Of a DNA stretch of 19,372 nucleotides, positions 7,277 through 14,392 are shown piece after piece. The DNA is from DATKMK01 sp035541895 (GTDB lineage Bacteria; Desulfobacterota; Binatia; HRBIN30; JACQVA1): positions 1-19,372 of the forward strand of contig DATKMK010000097.1 of assembly GCA_035541895.1 (NCBI GenBank). The letters run 5' to 3'. A program made the translations under genes and the position numbers. The first letter of the stretch is position 1; the number at the start of each line of letters is the position of its first letter. The notes under the pieces are model-generated. The model saw nothing but the letters and a program-made list of their open reading frames with translations. It made no database searches and was not told where the DNA came from.

Positions 7277-9166
7277 ATGCCCGCAGCCATTCGCTCAGCG
7301 AGTCGCAGCGGTGTGGTGCTGCTTTTCCTGTGCGTCTCGGCGTGGGCCGCTGAGCCGCGCGAAATCGAGTACCTCACGATCGAGGCCAACGAGGGTGGAT
7401 CGAGCGGCGGTCACGCCGCAATTCGTCTCGACGACGTTGTCTACGACTTCCAATATCACTCGCCGGGAGTGCTGAGGCTGCAGCGTGCTGGCGTTGCCGA
7501 CTTCCTGCTCGCCTACAACATTCTGCAGAACCGCGGCATAACCGTCAGTCGCATCACCGTATCGGACGACACGTTCACGGCGGTGCGAAGCTGGTTCAAC
7601 CGGCGCTTCCTGACCGAAGAACTCGAGTTCGATACGCTCAACGATGCCGTCGCCGACCGAGCGCTGGTCGAGTTGCTGCTGGGCCGCGGCGACTCAGCCG
7701 GCCTCGAATTGCGTGGCACCGGCTACTTCTTCGCCGACGGTGCCGCTATCGAATCACCCACCGAGTCGGCCGCGCTGGTCGCGTTGCGGGAACGAGTCCA
7801 GCAAGCCAACGGAGCTGATTTCCTGGCGCGGCGCCGCGCAGCGCTACACGCGGCGCTAACGCATCTGACGCTGGAGGCGGGCGGGTCGTTCTCGCGCCAG
7901 TATCGCGACCTCATGACCGAGTGCTTGGCGCTGACGGCATTGCAGCAGGCGTTGCCGCTGCAAGCCGACAGTTTTCGCGCCCCGACGAACGACGTCTTTC
8001 AGTTGGACGACGACGAGCGCGTGGCGTTGAATCGATTCGCGCGGCAACTCGAAGATGAGTTGCTGGCTCTGCTGCATTCGCCGCGACCGGACTGGGGTTT
8101 TCCGTTGCTGGTCGGTATGGCTCGATTGATCGCGCTGCGTCAGTCGATCGACAGCGGCCGCCTGGTTTTCCTAGACGGATTTGCGGCCGACGCCGCGGTC
8201 GTTCCGGCTCGTACCTTGCGTGGGCGCCCGGCGATGTTTGGCGACCTGCTCGAGGAAGCCGGCGATGAACTGGGTGCCTCACGTGCAGCGCTGCGACGCG
8301 ACGACACACTCGGGGAAGCCGAATTCACGCGCATCGAGTCGGCGAGCACTCGGGTCGACGAGCTATGGCAGGTGGCGGTCGGCCACCGTGATGTCCGAGT
8401 GCAGGTGGGCCCGCTGATGCCGGCGCGGCCGGCGCGGCGCACCGACGTGGTCATGCTGGCGAGACGATCTGAGGAGTTGGAGCGGGCGCTCGTCGCCATG
8501 CGGCAACACGAGCGCGACGTGCGGCAGCGGCTCGAACAACGCTACGCTTACAATCTGGTCGGGCACAATTGTGTCTCCGAGATCTTCCGCAGCCTCAACG
8601 CCGCGCTTGCTGAGGCGGCCGGCGAGGCGACTCCTGTCAGCGATGCCGCCGCGAGGCTGGCGAGCGAGCAGACCGCCTCGCGTTCACAACTGGGCGGCTT
8701 CATCGAGCCAGGGGCGGCGCTGACGTTCATTCCGTTCGTCTCGGGCCAGGCCGTGCGCCATGAATACCGGGTCACCGCGACCGAACATCTTTCATCGTAT
8801 CGCCACCGCCGCATGGCATTCATGTACAAGTGCGAGAACCCGGTGTTGGTGTTTCTGCGCGAATCGAACGTCTTCACGTCGACCGTGTACGCACGCAACC
8901 CGCACGACTCCTTCTTCGTTTTCTTCACCGACGCAATCGCCGCGCGTCCGTTATTCGGCGGCCTCAATCTCGCCGCGGGTTTGGGCGCCAGCGTGATCGG
9001 TTTGGCGGCGGTCCCCTTCGACGACGGGGAAATGTTGCGTTCCGGAGTCACCGGCGTACTTTTCAGCCTTCCGGAGCTGGCGTTCATCAACTTGCGCAAA
9101 GGTACCTTCGACTACGTGGAGCGCCGGTATCGGCCGGTGTCACTTGCGGCGACACCGGCCGGCTAG
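7277..9166 (+). CDS. Large secreted DUF4105-like (permuted papain-like) protein
   Basis: A 629-residue exported protein with a signal peptide (hydrophobic core VVLLFLCVSA, cleavage around AWA-AEP at residue 24). The start ATG has only a weak ribosome binding site (GGCGAGCGAC), so it may be coupled to the preceding lipoprotein gene. Soon after the signal peptide comes GGHAAIRLDDVVYDF (His46) and much later VGHNCVSEIF (His430, Asn431, Cys432). The order His then Asn-Cys, about 385 residues apart, is what DUF4105 and other permuted NlpC/papain-type enzymes show. The middle is a long, Ala/Leu/Arg-rich helical insert. Near residues 555-600 there are hydrophobic stretches (LNLAAGLGASVIGLAAVPF, ITGVLFSLP-like) that may be membrane-associated. 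It is probably an envelope hydrolase or acyltransferase; substrate unknown. It is distinct from the shorter DUF4105 protein encoded at 4281. Confidence 0.72.
   Translation: MPAAIRSASRSGVVLLFLCVSAWAAEPREIEYLTIEANEGGSSGGHAAIRLDDVVYDFQYHSPGVLRLQRAGVADFLLAYNILQNRGITVSRITVSDDTFTAVRSWFNRRFLTEELEFDTLNDAVADRALVELLLGRGDSAGLELRGTGYFFADGAAIESPTESAALVALRERVQQANGADFLARRRAALHAALTHLTLEAGGSFSRQYRDLMTECLALTALQQALPLQADSFRAPTNDVFQLDDDERVALNRFARQLEDELLALLHSPRPDWGFPLLVGMARLIALRQSIDSGRLVFLDGFAADAAVVPARTLRGRPAMFGDLLEEAGDELGASRAALRRDDTLGEAEFTRIESASTRVDELWQVAVGHRDVRVQVGPLMPARPARRTDVVMLARRSEELERALVAMRQHERDVRQRLEQRYAYNLVGHNCVSEIFRSLNAALAEAAGEATPVSDAAARLASEQTASRSQLGGFIEPGAALTFIPFVSGQAVRHEYRVTATEHLSSYRHRRMAFMYKCENPVLVFLRESNVFTSTVYARNPHDSFFVFFTDAIAARPLFGGLNLAAGLGASVIGLAAVPFDDGEMLRSGVTGVLFSLPELAFINLRKGTFDYVERRYRPVSLAATPAG
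9131..9161. terminator. Hairpin at the convergent gene end, possible bidirectional terminator
   Basis: A perfect 11-bp stem, CGGCCGGTGTC (9131-9141) with GACACCGGCCG (9151-9161), encloses a 9-nt loop. It lies in the last codons of the large DUF4105-like gene, 24 nt before the convergent DUF481 gene ends. There is no clear T-tract on either side, so intrinsic termination is uncertain. Confidence 0.35.
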
Positions 9167-9184
9167 CCGTGGCAAGGTGTCGGG

Positions 9185-10264
9185 TCACCAGCCGATTGAG
9201 ATGCCGAAGGTGAGGAACAGATTGTTGCGCTCGGCGTCGGGCGCGGGCTGATTGTTGTACTCGTCGCGCAGCGAAAACTTGGCGCTGACCGGATCGATCA
9301 ACGGTACCGTCAACCCGATCTCGGTGCGCAGCAAGTAGTCGGTGGTGAAGTTGTCGACCGCGGGCAGATAGTCCAATCGCCAATCGAGGTGAGCGCTGTA
9401 CGGCAGATAGTAGCCGGCCAACGCTCCGAAGGCGACGGCGTAGTAGTCGCGATCCGATCCGCCGAAGTACTTCTCGTAGACCCAGCTTGGACCCACCTCC
9501 CCCTGCAGGAAGTTGCGTCGCGTCTCATCGAGCTTCTGCTCCCAGAAGACGTAGCCCAGACCGAGTTTCGGGACGCCGCGAATGCTCAACCGTTGGATGC
9601 CGTCGTAGGTCGTGTCGCCGGATGCGAAGCCGTACACGCGCGGCGTGAAGTTGTAGTCTCCGCGGATGAGTCCCAACAGCTCGTCCTGCGTCGTGCTTTT
9701 GGGCTCGCCTTGCTTCTTCTCAGTTCCGTAGCGGTAGCTGGCGCCGAGTGTGAGCTTCGTCGGGTCTCTTGTGCGGACCGTGCCGAACTTGAGCAGGAAG
9801 CCGGTCGTATCGGTCGTGCTCTGTTGCACGTTGAAGCCCAGATCGAGGTTGCCGTCCCAGTAGCGCCACGCGCTGCGTATGCGATCGTTCAACGAGGGAC
9901 CGCCCGCGCCGTGGGGTGCGCCGGACTGAATCGTCGCGACGTCGATCGCGGCCGTGCCGGCGGTCAACTTGCCATCTCGCAATCCTTGCAGCGGCGCGAT
10001 CACTTCTTTGTCCTCGCCGTAGAGAATCCGGAACGGTCCATCGGTCGTGAGGTTCTGGATGTCCTCCCATTTGATCGCCAGTGCCCCCTTTCCGTACACC
10101 GGCTCGAAGGCGATGCCGGCGCCGCTCAACGCCGTCACCGTCCCGTGCAGAACCGTTCCCTTCGACTGCACTTCGTCGGCCGCCGCGCTGAGCGTGCCGC
10201 CCAGCAGAACCACGAGCGCGAGCACCATCCGCGCGGCCGCCGTATCACACCGAAATGGATTCAT
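9185..10264 (-). CDS. DUF481-family outer-membrane beta-barrel protein
   Basis: A 359-residue secreted protein starting at ATG 10264 with the strong ribosome binding site GGGGGGA just upstream; a longer upstream frame overlaps pdxH and is rejected. A signal peptide (core MVLALVVLLGG, cleavage near SAAA-DE at residue 29) is followed by a short N-terminal beta domain (TVLHGTVTALSGAGIAFEP...IKWEDIQNL) of the kind seen before DUF481 barrels. From about residue 140 come repeated amphipathic strands (WDGNLDLGFNVQQS, KLTLGASYRYG, YNFTPRVYGFASG) and a C-terminal strand ending FGISIGW with terminal aromatic Trp. DUF481 proteins (E. coli YdiY type) have no settled function. It lies 53 nt downstream of pdxH on the same strand and convergent to the DUF4105-like gene. 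Confidence 0.82.
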   Translation of the reverse strand: MNPFRCDTAAARMVLALVVLLGGTLSAAADEVQSKGTVLHGTVTALSGAGIAFEPVYGKGALAIKWEDIQNLTTDGPFRILYGEDKEVIAPLQGLRDGKLTAGTAAIDVATIQSGAPHGAGGPSLNDRIRSAWRYWDGNLDLGFNVQQSTTDTTGFLLKFGTVRTRDPTKLTLGASYRYGTEKKQGEPKSTTQDELLGLIRGDYNFTPRVYGFASGDTTYDGIQRLSIRGVPKLGLGYVFWEQKLDETRRNFLQGEVGPSWVYEKYFGGSDRDYYAVAFGALAGYYLPYSAHLDWRLDYLPAVDNFTTDYLLRTEIGLTVPLIDPVSAKFSLRDEYNNQPAPDAERNNLFLTFGISIGW

Positions 10265-10317
10265 CAGTCCCCCCTTTTCCTGTTGCGGCGGCCGGGCTGC
10301 CAACCCAAGCGGTGCCG

Positions 10318-10902
10318 CTACGGCTGTAGCAGCGTGCGTTTCCAGCCGTGACGATTGCGCGTGAAGAGTTCGCGCTGATGCAGACGGTGTTCGCCGCGCG
10401 TCCAAAATTCGATCGTGTCGGGCACGATGCGGAAGCCGATCCACCCCCGTGGGCGAGGAATCGCCTGGCCGAGATATTTGCGGCGCAGGTGTTTCCACAG
10501 CGCCAGCAAGGTCGCGTGGCTCGCCAACGGCGCGCTCTGTCGCGACGCGATCGCGGCGAGTTGACTCTCGCGCGGGCGCGTCGCCCAATAGGCATCGGCA
10601 TCGGCCGCGGCGACGTGCTCGACCCGACCGTCGATGCGCACCTGCTTCGAGGTGGCGTCCCAATAGAACACGGCGGACGCAAACGGGTTGGTGCGTAGCT
10701 CGCGGCCCTTGCGGCTTCGGCCGTTGGTATAGAAGACGAACCCGCGCGCGTCGGCGGCCTTGAGCAGCACGTACCGCACCGCCGGTCTGCCCTTGGCGCT
10801 TGTCGTCGCCAACGCCATCGCCTCGGGTAGCGGCACGTTCGCCCGTTGCGCTTCCGCGAACCAGTGGTGGAACTGAGCCAATGGATTCGTCACCCGCGGC
10901 AT
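10318..10902 (-). CDS. pdxH: Pyridoxamine 5'-phosphate oxidase (PNPOx)
   Basis: This 194-residue enzyme oxidises pyridoxine or pyridoxamine 5'-phosphate to pyridoxal 5'-phosphate with FMN, the last step of vitamin B6 synthesis and salvage in the cytosol. Diagnostic segments are RYVLLKAADARGFVFYTNG (residues 43-61), the SRKGREL and NPFASAVFYWD FMN-binding region, VRIDGRVE (88-95), WIGFRIVPDTIEFW (154-167) and the C-terminal RLHQRE (173-178) with WKRTLLQP at the end. Length is close to family members with a short N-terminus. I start at ATG 10902 because the protein then begins directly with the conserved helix NPLAQFHHWF; a start at 10965 would overlap the DAHP synthase gene. It follows that gene by 31 nt on the same strand and may be cotranscribed, and so also exposed to the upstream attenuator. 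Confidence 0.93.
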   Translation of the reverse strand: MPRVTNPLAQFHHWFAEAQRANVPLPEAMALATTSAKGRPAVRYVLLKAADARGFVFYTNGRSRKGRELRTNPFASAVFYWDATSKQVRIDGRVEHVAAADADAYWATRPRESQLAAIASRQSAPLASHATLLALWKHLRRKYLGQAIPRPRGWIGFRIVPDTIEFWTRGEHRLHQRELFTRNRHGWKRTLLQP

Positions 10903-10933
10903 CAACTTGCCCCCATCACGAGCGATCCGGCTC

Positions 10934-12022
10934 TTACTGTGCGGCGGCGACGGCAGCAAGGGCACCGCGCGCGCGCCGGCGCACGGTCGCGGCAGCTTCG
11001 AACAGCAGCGGCTCGGTCTCCTCCCAGCCGATGCAGGCGTCGGTGATCGATACGCCGTAGGCCAGCGGGACCCCTTCGCGCCAGGTTTGCTTGCCCGGAT
11101 TCAGGTTGCTTTCGATCAACAATCCCATGATGCGCGTATCGCCGGCGCCCACTTGCGCCAGCACCGCGCGGCAGACGCTCGGCTGCAACGTGTGGTTCTT
11201 GCGCGAGTTGTCATGCGAGCAGTCGACCATGATCGGCCGCACGATGCCTTCCTCGTGCACGAACGTGGCGGCACGGTCGATGTCCGCCGGCGCGTAATTG
11301 CTCTTTCCGCTGCCGCCGCGCAGGACGATGTGGCGATCGGGGTTGCCGGTGGTCTTGATGATCGAGGTGACGCCGTCGGGGTTGATGCCGAGGAATGCGT
11401 GCGGGCTGCGCGCGGAAATCATCGCGTTGAGCGCGACCTCCAACCCGCCGTCGGTGCCGTTCTTGAATCCGACCGGCATCGACAAACCGCTCGCCAACTC
11501 GCGATGTGTCTGGCTCTCGGTCGTGCGCGCGCCGATCGCCGCCCAACTGAGCAGGTCGGCGATATACTGTGGGGTCACCGGATCGAGCGCTTCATAGCCG
11601 CACGGCAACCCCAACGTGTTGATGCGCAGGAGAATCTCGCGCGCGAGCGCGACGCCGGCGGCCACGTCGCACGAGCCGTCGAGGTGGGGGTCGTTGATCA
11701 ACCCTTTCCAGCCGATGGTCGTGCGCGGTTTCTCGAAGTACGTGCGCATCACCACCACCAACTCGTCGCGCGTCGCCTCGGCCACACACGCTAAGCGTTC
11801 GGCGTACTCGAACGCCGCAGCGGGATCGTGGATCGAACATGGCCCGACCACGACCAGCAGCCGCCGCAGATCGCGCCCGTGAATGATGTCGCGAATCGCT
11901 TGGCGCGCGCCACGGACCACGTCGGTGACGCGCGCGGTCCGCGGCAGCTTCGACTTGACCACCGCCGGCGACGTCAAGGGCGTCACGTCGATCAGGTTGA
12001 TGTTTTCAATTGCGTCGCTCAT
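10934..12022 (-). CDS. aroG: Class I (AroFGH-type) DAHP synthase
   Basis: This 362-residue enzyme condenses phosphoenolpyruvate and erythrose 4-phosphate to DAHP, the committed step of aromatic amino acid synthesis. The metal ligands of the family are all in place: Cys62 (GPCSIHD), His270 (VDCSHDNS), Glu304 (LIESNL) and Asp328 (SITDACIGWE). Other signatures are MRTYFEKPRTTIGWKGLIND, GARTTESQTHRELASGL and GFKNGTDG. It is complete and colinear with E. coli AroG with an offset of about two residues. Which isozyme (Phe-, Tyr- or Trp-sensitive) it represents cannot be decided by eye, so the symbol is generic. ATG 12022 is chosen because the conserved N-terminus follows it and AAAGGCGG lies upstream; an upstream ATG at 12055 lies inside the terminator stem. 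Expression is predicted to be controlled by the leader-peptide attenuator at 12046-12192. Confidence 0.93.
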   Translation of the reverse strand: MSDAIENINLIDVTPLTSPAVVKSKLPRTARVTDVVRGARQAIRDIIHGRDLRRLLVVVGPCSIHDPAAAFEYAERLACVAEATRDELVVVMRTYFEKPRTTIGWKGLINDPHLDGSCDVAAGVALAREILLRINTLGLPCGYEALDPVTPQYIADLLSWAAIGARTTESQTHRELASGLSMPVGFKNGTDGGLEVALNAMISARSPHAFLGINPDGVTSIIKTTGNPDRHIVLRGGSGKSNYAPADIDRAATFVHEEGIVRPIMVDCSHDNSRKNHTLQPSVCRAVLAQVGAGDTRIMGLLIESNLNPGKQTWREGVPLAYGVSITDACIGWEETEPLLFEAAATVRRRARGALAAVAAAQ

Positions 12023-12045
12023 CTCATGCCGCCTTTCTTTCCGCC

Positions 12046-12080
12046 AAAAAAACAAAGCCCCGAGATCACTCTCAGGGCTT
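12046..12080 (-). terminator. Intrinsic terminator in the DAHP synthase leader (attenuator)
   Basis: Read on the minus strand, AAGCCCTGAGA and TCTCGGGGCTT form an 11-bp stem (one G-U pair) around a GTGA tetraloop, followed directly by TGTTTTTTT. It lies between the leader peptide and the DAHP synthase start codon, not after a gene, so it fits a regulated attenuator. Confidence 0.88.
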
Positions 12081-12150
12081 CGGGTTGTGCGAACGTGGTT
12101 ACGGTACTATTCGTTCACGGAGTTCCCCGTCGCCCTGGCTGCCACCAGGG
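12073..12150 (-). promoter_or_regulatory. Mutually exclusive pause and antiterminator structures of the attenuator
   Basis: On the minus strand the pause hairpin pairs CCCTGG (12150-12145) with CCAGGG (12138-12133). The antiterminator pairs CAGGGC (12137-12132) with GCCCTG (12078-12073), then CGGG (12129-12126) with CCCG (12084-12081), then GTGAACG (12118-12112) with CGTTC(G)CAC (12095-12087). The antiterminator uses the 5' arm of the terminator and the 3' arm of the pause hairpin, so the three structures exclude one another as in trp/phe attenuators. A ribosome stalled at the aromatic codons would cover the first arm of the pause hairpin and favour the antiterminator. Confidence 0.8.
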
Positions 12151-12192
12151 GAAGGTAAAGTACCCGAACGAATACGCGCCCGAAGGAATCAT
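12115..12192 (-). CDS. Aromatic-rich leader peptide of the DAHP synthase attenuator
   Basis: A 25-codon ORF reads AYSFGYFTFPWW at residues 6-17: Tyr7, Phe9, Tyr11, Phe12, Phe14, Trp16 and Trp17, seven aromatic residues covering all three end products of the pathway. Its TGA stop is 34 nt before the terminator stem. The two adjacent Trp codons lie in or beside the 5' arm of the pause hairpin. No good Shine-Dalgarno sequence precedes the ATG; a predicted promoter ends so close to it that translation may be leaderless. Its role is to make ribosomes stall when charged aromatic tRNAs are scarce, allowing readthrough into the DAHP synthase gene. Confidence 0.87.
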   Translation of the reverse strand: MIPSGAYSFGYFTFPWWQPGRRGTP

Positions 12193-12202
12193 TGCGGGAC
12201 GA

Positions 12203-12231
12203 GTTCTAACCCGCAACGCGCTGGCGGTCAA
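12203..12231 (-). promoter_or_regulatory. Predicted sigma70 promoter of the DAHP synthase leader
   Basis: On the minus strand TTGACC (12231-12226) and TAGAAC (12208-12203) are separated by 17 bp. Transcription would begin about 12198-12194, just before the leader-peptide ATG at 12192, so the leader would have almost no 5' untranslated region. Confidence 0.5.
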
Positions 12232-12312
12232 ACGCTCGCTTGACAACTTTCCGAACGGTTGCGATACGAACGCGGGTCGCTGGACTCGCACTGAGCCAGC
12301 AGGCCAGGATCG

Positions 12313-13119
12313 ATGCCGAGCAAGTACGTCTACATCGACGGCGTGGCCGTCAACTACTTTCACAGCGGTCGCAGCACGTTCCCCAACGTTGCCCCCGATT
12401 TCAGCCGCGGCCACACGCTCCTGTTCATCCACGGCGCCGGATCGAACGCCAATACCTGGCATCGCCAACTGGTGCACTTCGGCGAATGGCACAGCCCGAT
12501 CGCCTTCGACTTCCCCGGCCACGGCCGCTCGGGCGGCACCGAGGGGCTGCGGAGGATCGAGGAATATCGCGATTTCGCCAAGGCCTTCGCCGACGCGCTG
12601 GCGCTGCGCCCGGCAGTGTTGATCGGCCGATCTATGGGGGGGGCGATCGCCATGGAATACGCCATCGCTCACCCCAGCCAAGTCAGAGCGTTGGTCCTGG
12701 TGGCCACCGCCGCCAAGTTCGATCTGCCCGTCGAGCGCATCGAGACGTGGCGCAACGTCATGCGCGGTCGCGCCCAGCAGCCGTTCACCACCGACAACTT
12801 CTCGCCCAAGACCGACTTCGCGATCATGCGCGAAGGGTGGATGGAGCAAGTGAAGACCGATCCGCGCGTGCGCTACTTCGACTTCCTCGCCTGTAACGCG
12901 TGCGATCTCACCGACAGGCTGGCCGAGATCCGCGTGCCGACACTGATCATCGCCGGCCGTGACGACGGCATCACGCCGGTGGCGAAGTCCGAAGCGTTGC
13001 AGCGCGGCATCTCCGGTTCGCAGCTCGTTGTCCTTGAAGATGCCGGCCACACTGTGCCGAGCGAAAAGCCGGCCGAGTTCAACAAGGCCGTCGATACGTT
13101 CCTGGCGAGGTTGTCGTGA
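12313..13119 (+). CDS. Alpha/beta-fold hydrolase
   Basis: A 268-residue cytosolic hydrolase with an intact catalytic triad: Ser107 in the nucleophile elbow GRSMGG, Asp218 in GRDDGITP and His246 in DAGHTVPSE. The oxyanion region is FIHGAGSN (38-45), and DFPGHGRSGG (66-75) is the usual loop before helix B. Length and architecture are those of the common single-domain esterase/lactonase/C-C hydrolase group, with a short lid around 140-190. AGGATCG just precedes the ATG, a close-spaced ribosome binding site. It is divergent from the DAHP synthase leader and overlaps the next gene by 4 nt (GTGA), so it is translationally coupled to the thiolase-like gene. The substrate is not readable; the context suggests a CoA thioester, ester or lactone from lipid or steroid-type catabolism. 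Confidence 0.88.
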   Translation: MPSKYVYIDGVAVNYFHSGRSTFPNVAPDFSRGHTLLFIHGAGSNANTWHRQLVHFGEWHSPIAFDFPGHGRSGGTEGLRRIEEYRDFAKAFADALALRPAVLIGRSMGGAIAMEYAIAHPSQVRALVLVATAAKFDLPVERIETWRNVMRGRAQQPFTTDNFSPKTDFAIMREGWMEQVKTDPRVRYFDFLACNACDLTDRLAEIRVPTLIIAGRDDGITPVAKSEALQRGISGSQLVVLEDAGHTVPSEKPAEFNKAVDTFLARLS

Positions 13120-14270
13120 GCGGCTTCGATCGCAAAGCGGTGATCGCCGGCGTGCACGAGCACCCGACGCGATGGGCGCCGGACAAGACCCCGTTCCAGA
13201 TCCACGCCGAGAGCGCGCGCGGCGCGCTCGCTGATTGCGGGCTGACCATCAAGGACGTGGACGGCTTCTTTACCTCGGGCGTCGGACCGATCGGCGTGAT
13301 GGCGGTGTGCGAGCACCTCAACCTCAACCCGCGCTTTCTCGATTCGACCTCGATCGGCGGTTCGTCGTTCGTGGCGCACGTCAGCCATGCTGCGGCGGCG
13401 ATCGCCGCCGGGCTGTGCGAGGTCGCCTTGATTACCTACGGCAGCACCGCGTCGTCGGAGCGCTTTGCGGTCGGAACCGGTGGCGGCTTTGCCGGCGATC
13501 CGCCGGATCACTTCGAAAGCTCGTATGGTCCCACGGTTGTCGGCTCGTACGCGTTGTGCGCCCAGCGACACATGCACGAGTTCGGCACGACCTCGGAGCA
13601 ACTGGCCGAGATCGCGGTCACCATCCGCCGCCACGCGTCCCTCAATCCGGTCGCGAAGTTTCGCGATCCGATCACGGTCGAAGACGTCTTGGCGTCGCGC
13701 GTCGTGTCGTCGCCGCTCCATCTGCTGGACTGCTGCATCATCAGCGACGGCGGCGGCGCGCTGGTGGTGACCAACGCGGCGCGGGCGCGCGATCTCAAGA
13801 AGAAGCCGGTGCAGATTCTCGGCGCGTCGGAAGCCGTCTGTCACACGGCGGCGGGCGTGCGTGATCTCACCGACATGGCCGCCAAGCAATCCGGGCCGCG
13901 CGCGATGGCGATGGCCGGCGTCACGCACGCCGACATCGACATGTGCATGATCTACGACTCCTTCACCATCACGGTGTTGGAGACGCTCGAGAACTTGGGC
14001 TTCTGCCAGAAAGGCGAGGGGGGCGCGTTCGTGCAAAACGGCCGCATCGGTCTCGGCGGCGGGTTGCCGATCAACACCGACGGCGGCGGCCTGTCGTCAA
14101 ATCATCCGGGCATGCGCGGGATGTTCTTGGTGATCGAGGCGACCAAGCAGTTGCGCGGTGAGTGCGGCGAGCGCCAGGTGAAGAACTGCGCGATCGCGCT
14201 CTGCCACGGTACCGGCGGCATGCTCGGCTTGCGCCACTCGGGCGCGACGTTGATTCTGGGAAGAGACTGA
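13116..14270 (+). CDS. Thiolase-fold protein of the SCP-2/Ltp2 group (possible acyl-CoA retro-aldolase)
   Basis: A 384-residue thiolase-superfamily protein starting at GTG 13116. It has the layout of the lipid-transfer-protein/thiolase group: GLTIKDVDGFF (42-52), the active-site loop STSIGGSSFVAHVSHA (78-91), YDSFT (280-284), GLPINTDGGGLSSNHPGMRG (316-335) and CHGTGGMLG (363-371). Classical thiolases have a nucleophilic Cys in the loop that here reads GGSSF, so Ser83/Ser84 replace it; the final Cys-Gly-Gly motif is also altered. In this subgroup, Ltp2-type enzymes act as retro-aldolases on acyl-CoAs with a DUF35 partner, and a DUF35 protein is encoded next. I infer aldol cleavage of a 3-hydroxyacyl-CoA rather than thiolysis, but a different role is possible. 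It is coupled to the hydrolase gene upstream. Confidence 0.82.
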   Translation: MSGFDRKAVIAGVHEHPTRWAPDKTPFQIHAESARGALADCGLTIKDVDGFFTSGVGPIGVMAVCEHLNLNPRFLDSTSIGGSSFVAHVSHAAAAIAAGLCEVALITYGSTASSERFAVGTGGGFAGDPPDHFESSYGPTVVGSYALCAQRHMHEFGTTSEQLAEIAVTIRRHASLNPVAKFRDPITVEDVLASRVVSSPLHLLDCCIISDGGGALVVTNAARARDLKKKPVQILGASEAVCHTAAGVRDLTDMAAKQSGPRAMAMAGVTHADIDMCMIYDSFTITVLETLENLGFCQKGEGGAFVQNGRIGLGGGLPINTDGGGLSSNHPGMRGMFLVIEATKQLRGECGERQVKNCAIALCHGTGGMLGLRHSGATLILGRD

Positions 14271-14281
14271 AATCGGATGGA

Positions 14282-14372
14282 ACCACGGATGAACGCCGAT
14301 CAACACGGATTCGGAGAGGCAAGGGTAAAGATTTCGAGTCGGGATCGGTGTCCATCTCTGTTCATCGGTGGT
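14282..14372. repeat. Imperfect long palindrome of the CCACGGATGAAC type
   Basis: The 30-nt arms at 14282-14311 and 14343-14372 match in inverted orientation at 22 of 30 positions, including the shared words ACCAC, GATGAAC, GAT and ACAC. It fills the gap between the Ltp2-like and DUF35 genes. The left-arm word ACCACGGATGAAC is typical of dispersed intergenic repeats seen in many environmental bacterial genomes (recalled, not searched). Confidence 0.7.
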
Positions 14373-14392
14373 CTCAACATCGAGGACTGACG

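Noticed and set aside
12115..13050. Minus-strand ORF of 311 codons ending at 12115
   Set aside because: Only its last 25 codons are meaningful, as the attenuator leader peptide; the rest is antisense to the hydrolase gene.
12873..14036. Minus-strand ORF of 387 codons opposite the hydrolase and thiolase-like genes
   Set aside because: Spans two unrelated well-supported genes and has shadow-type composition.
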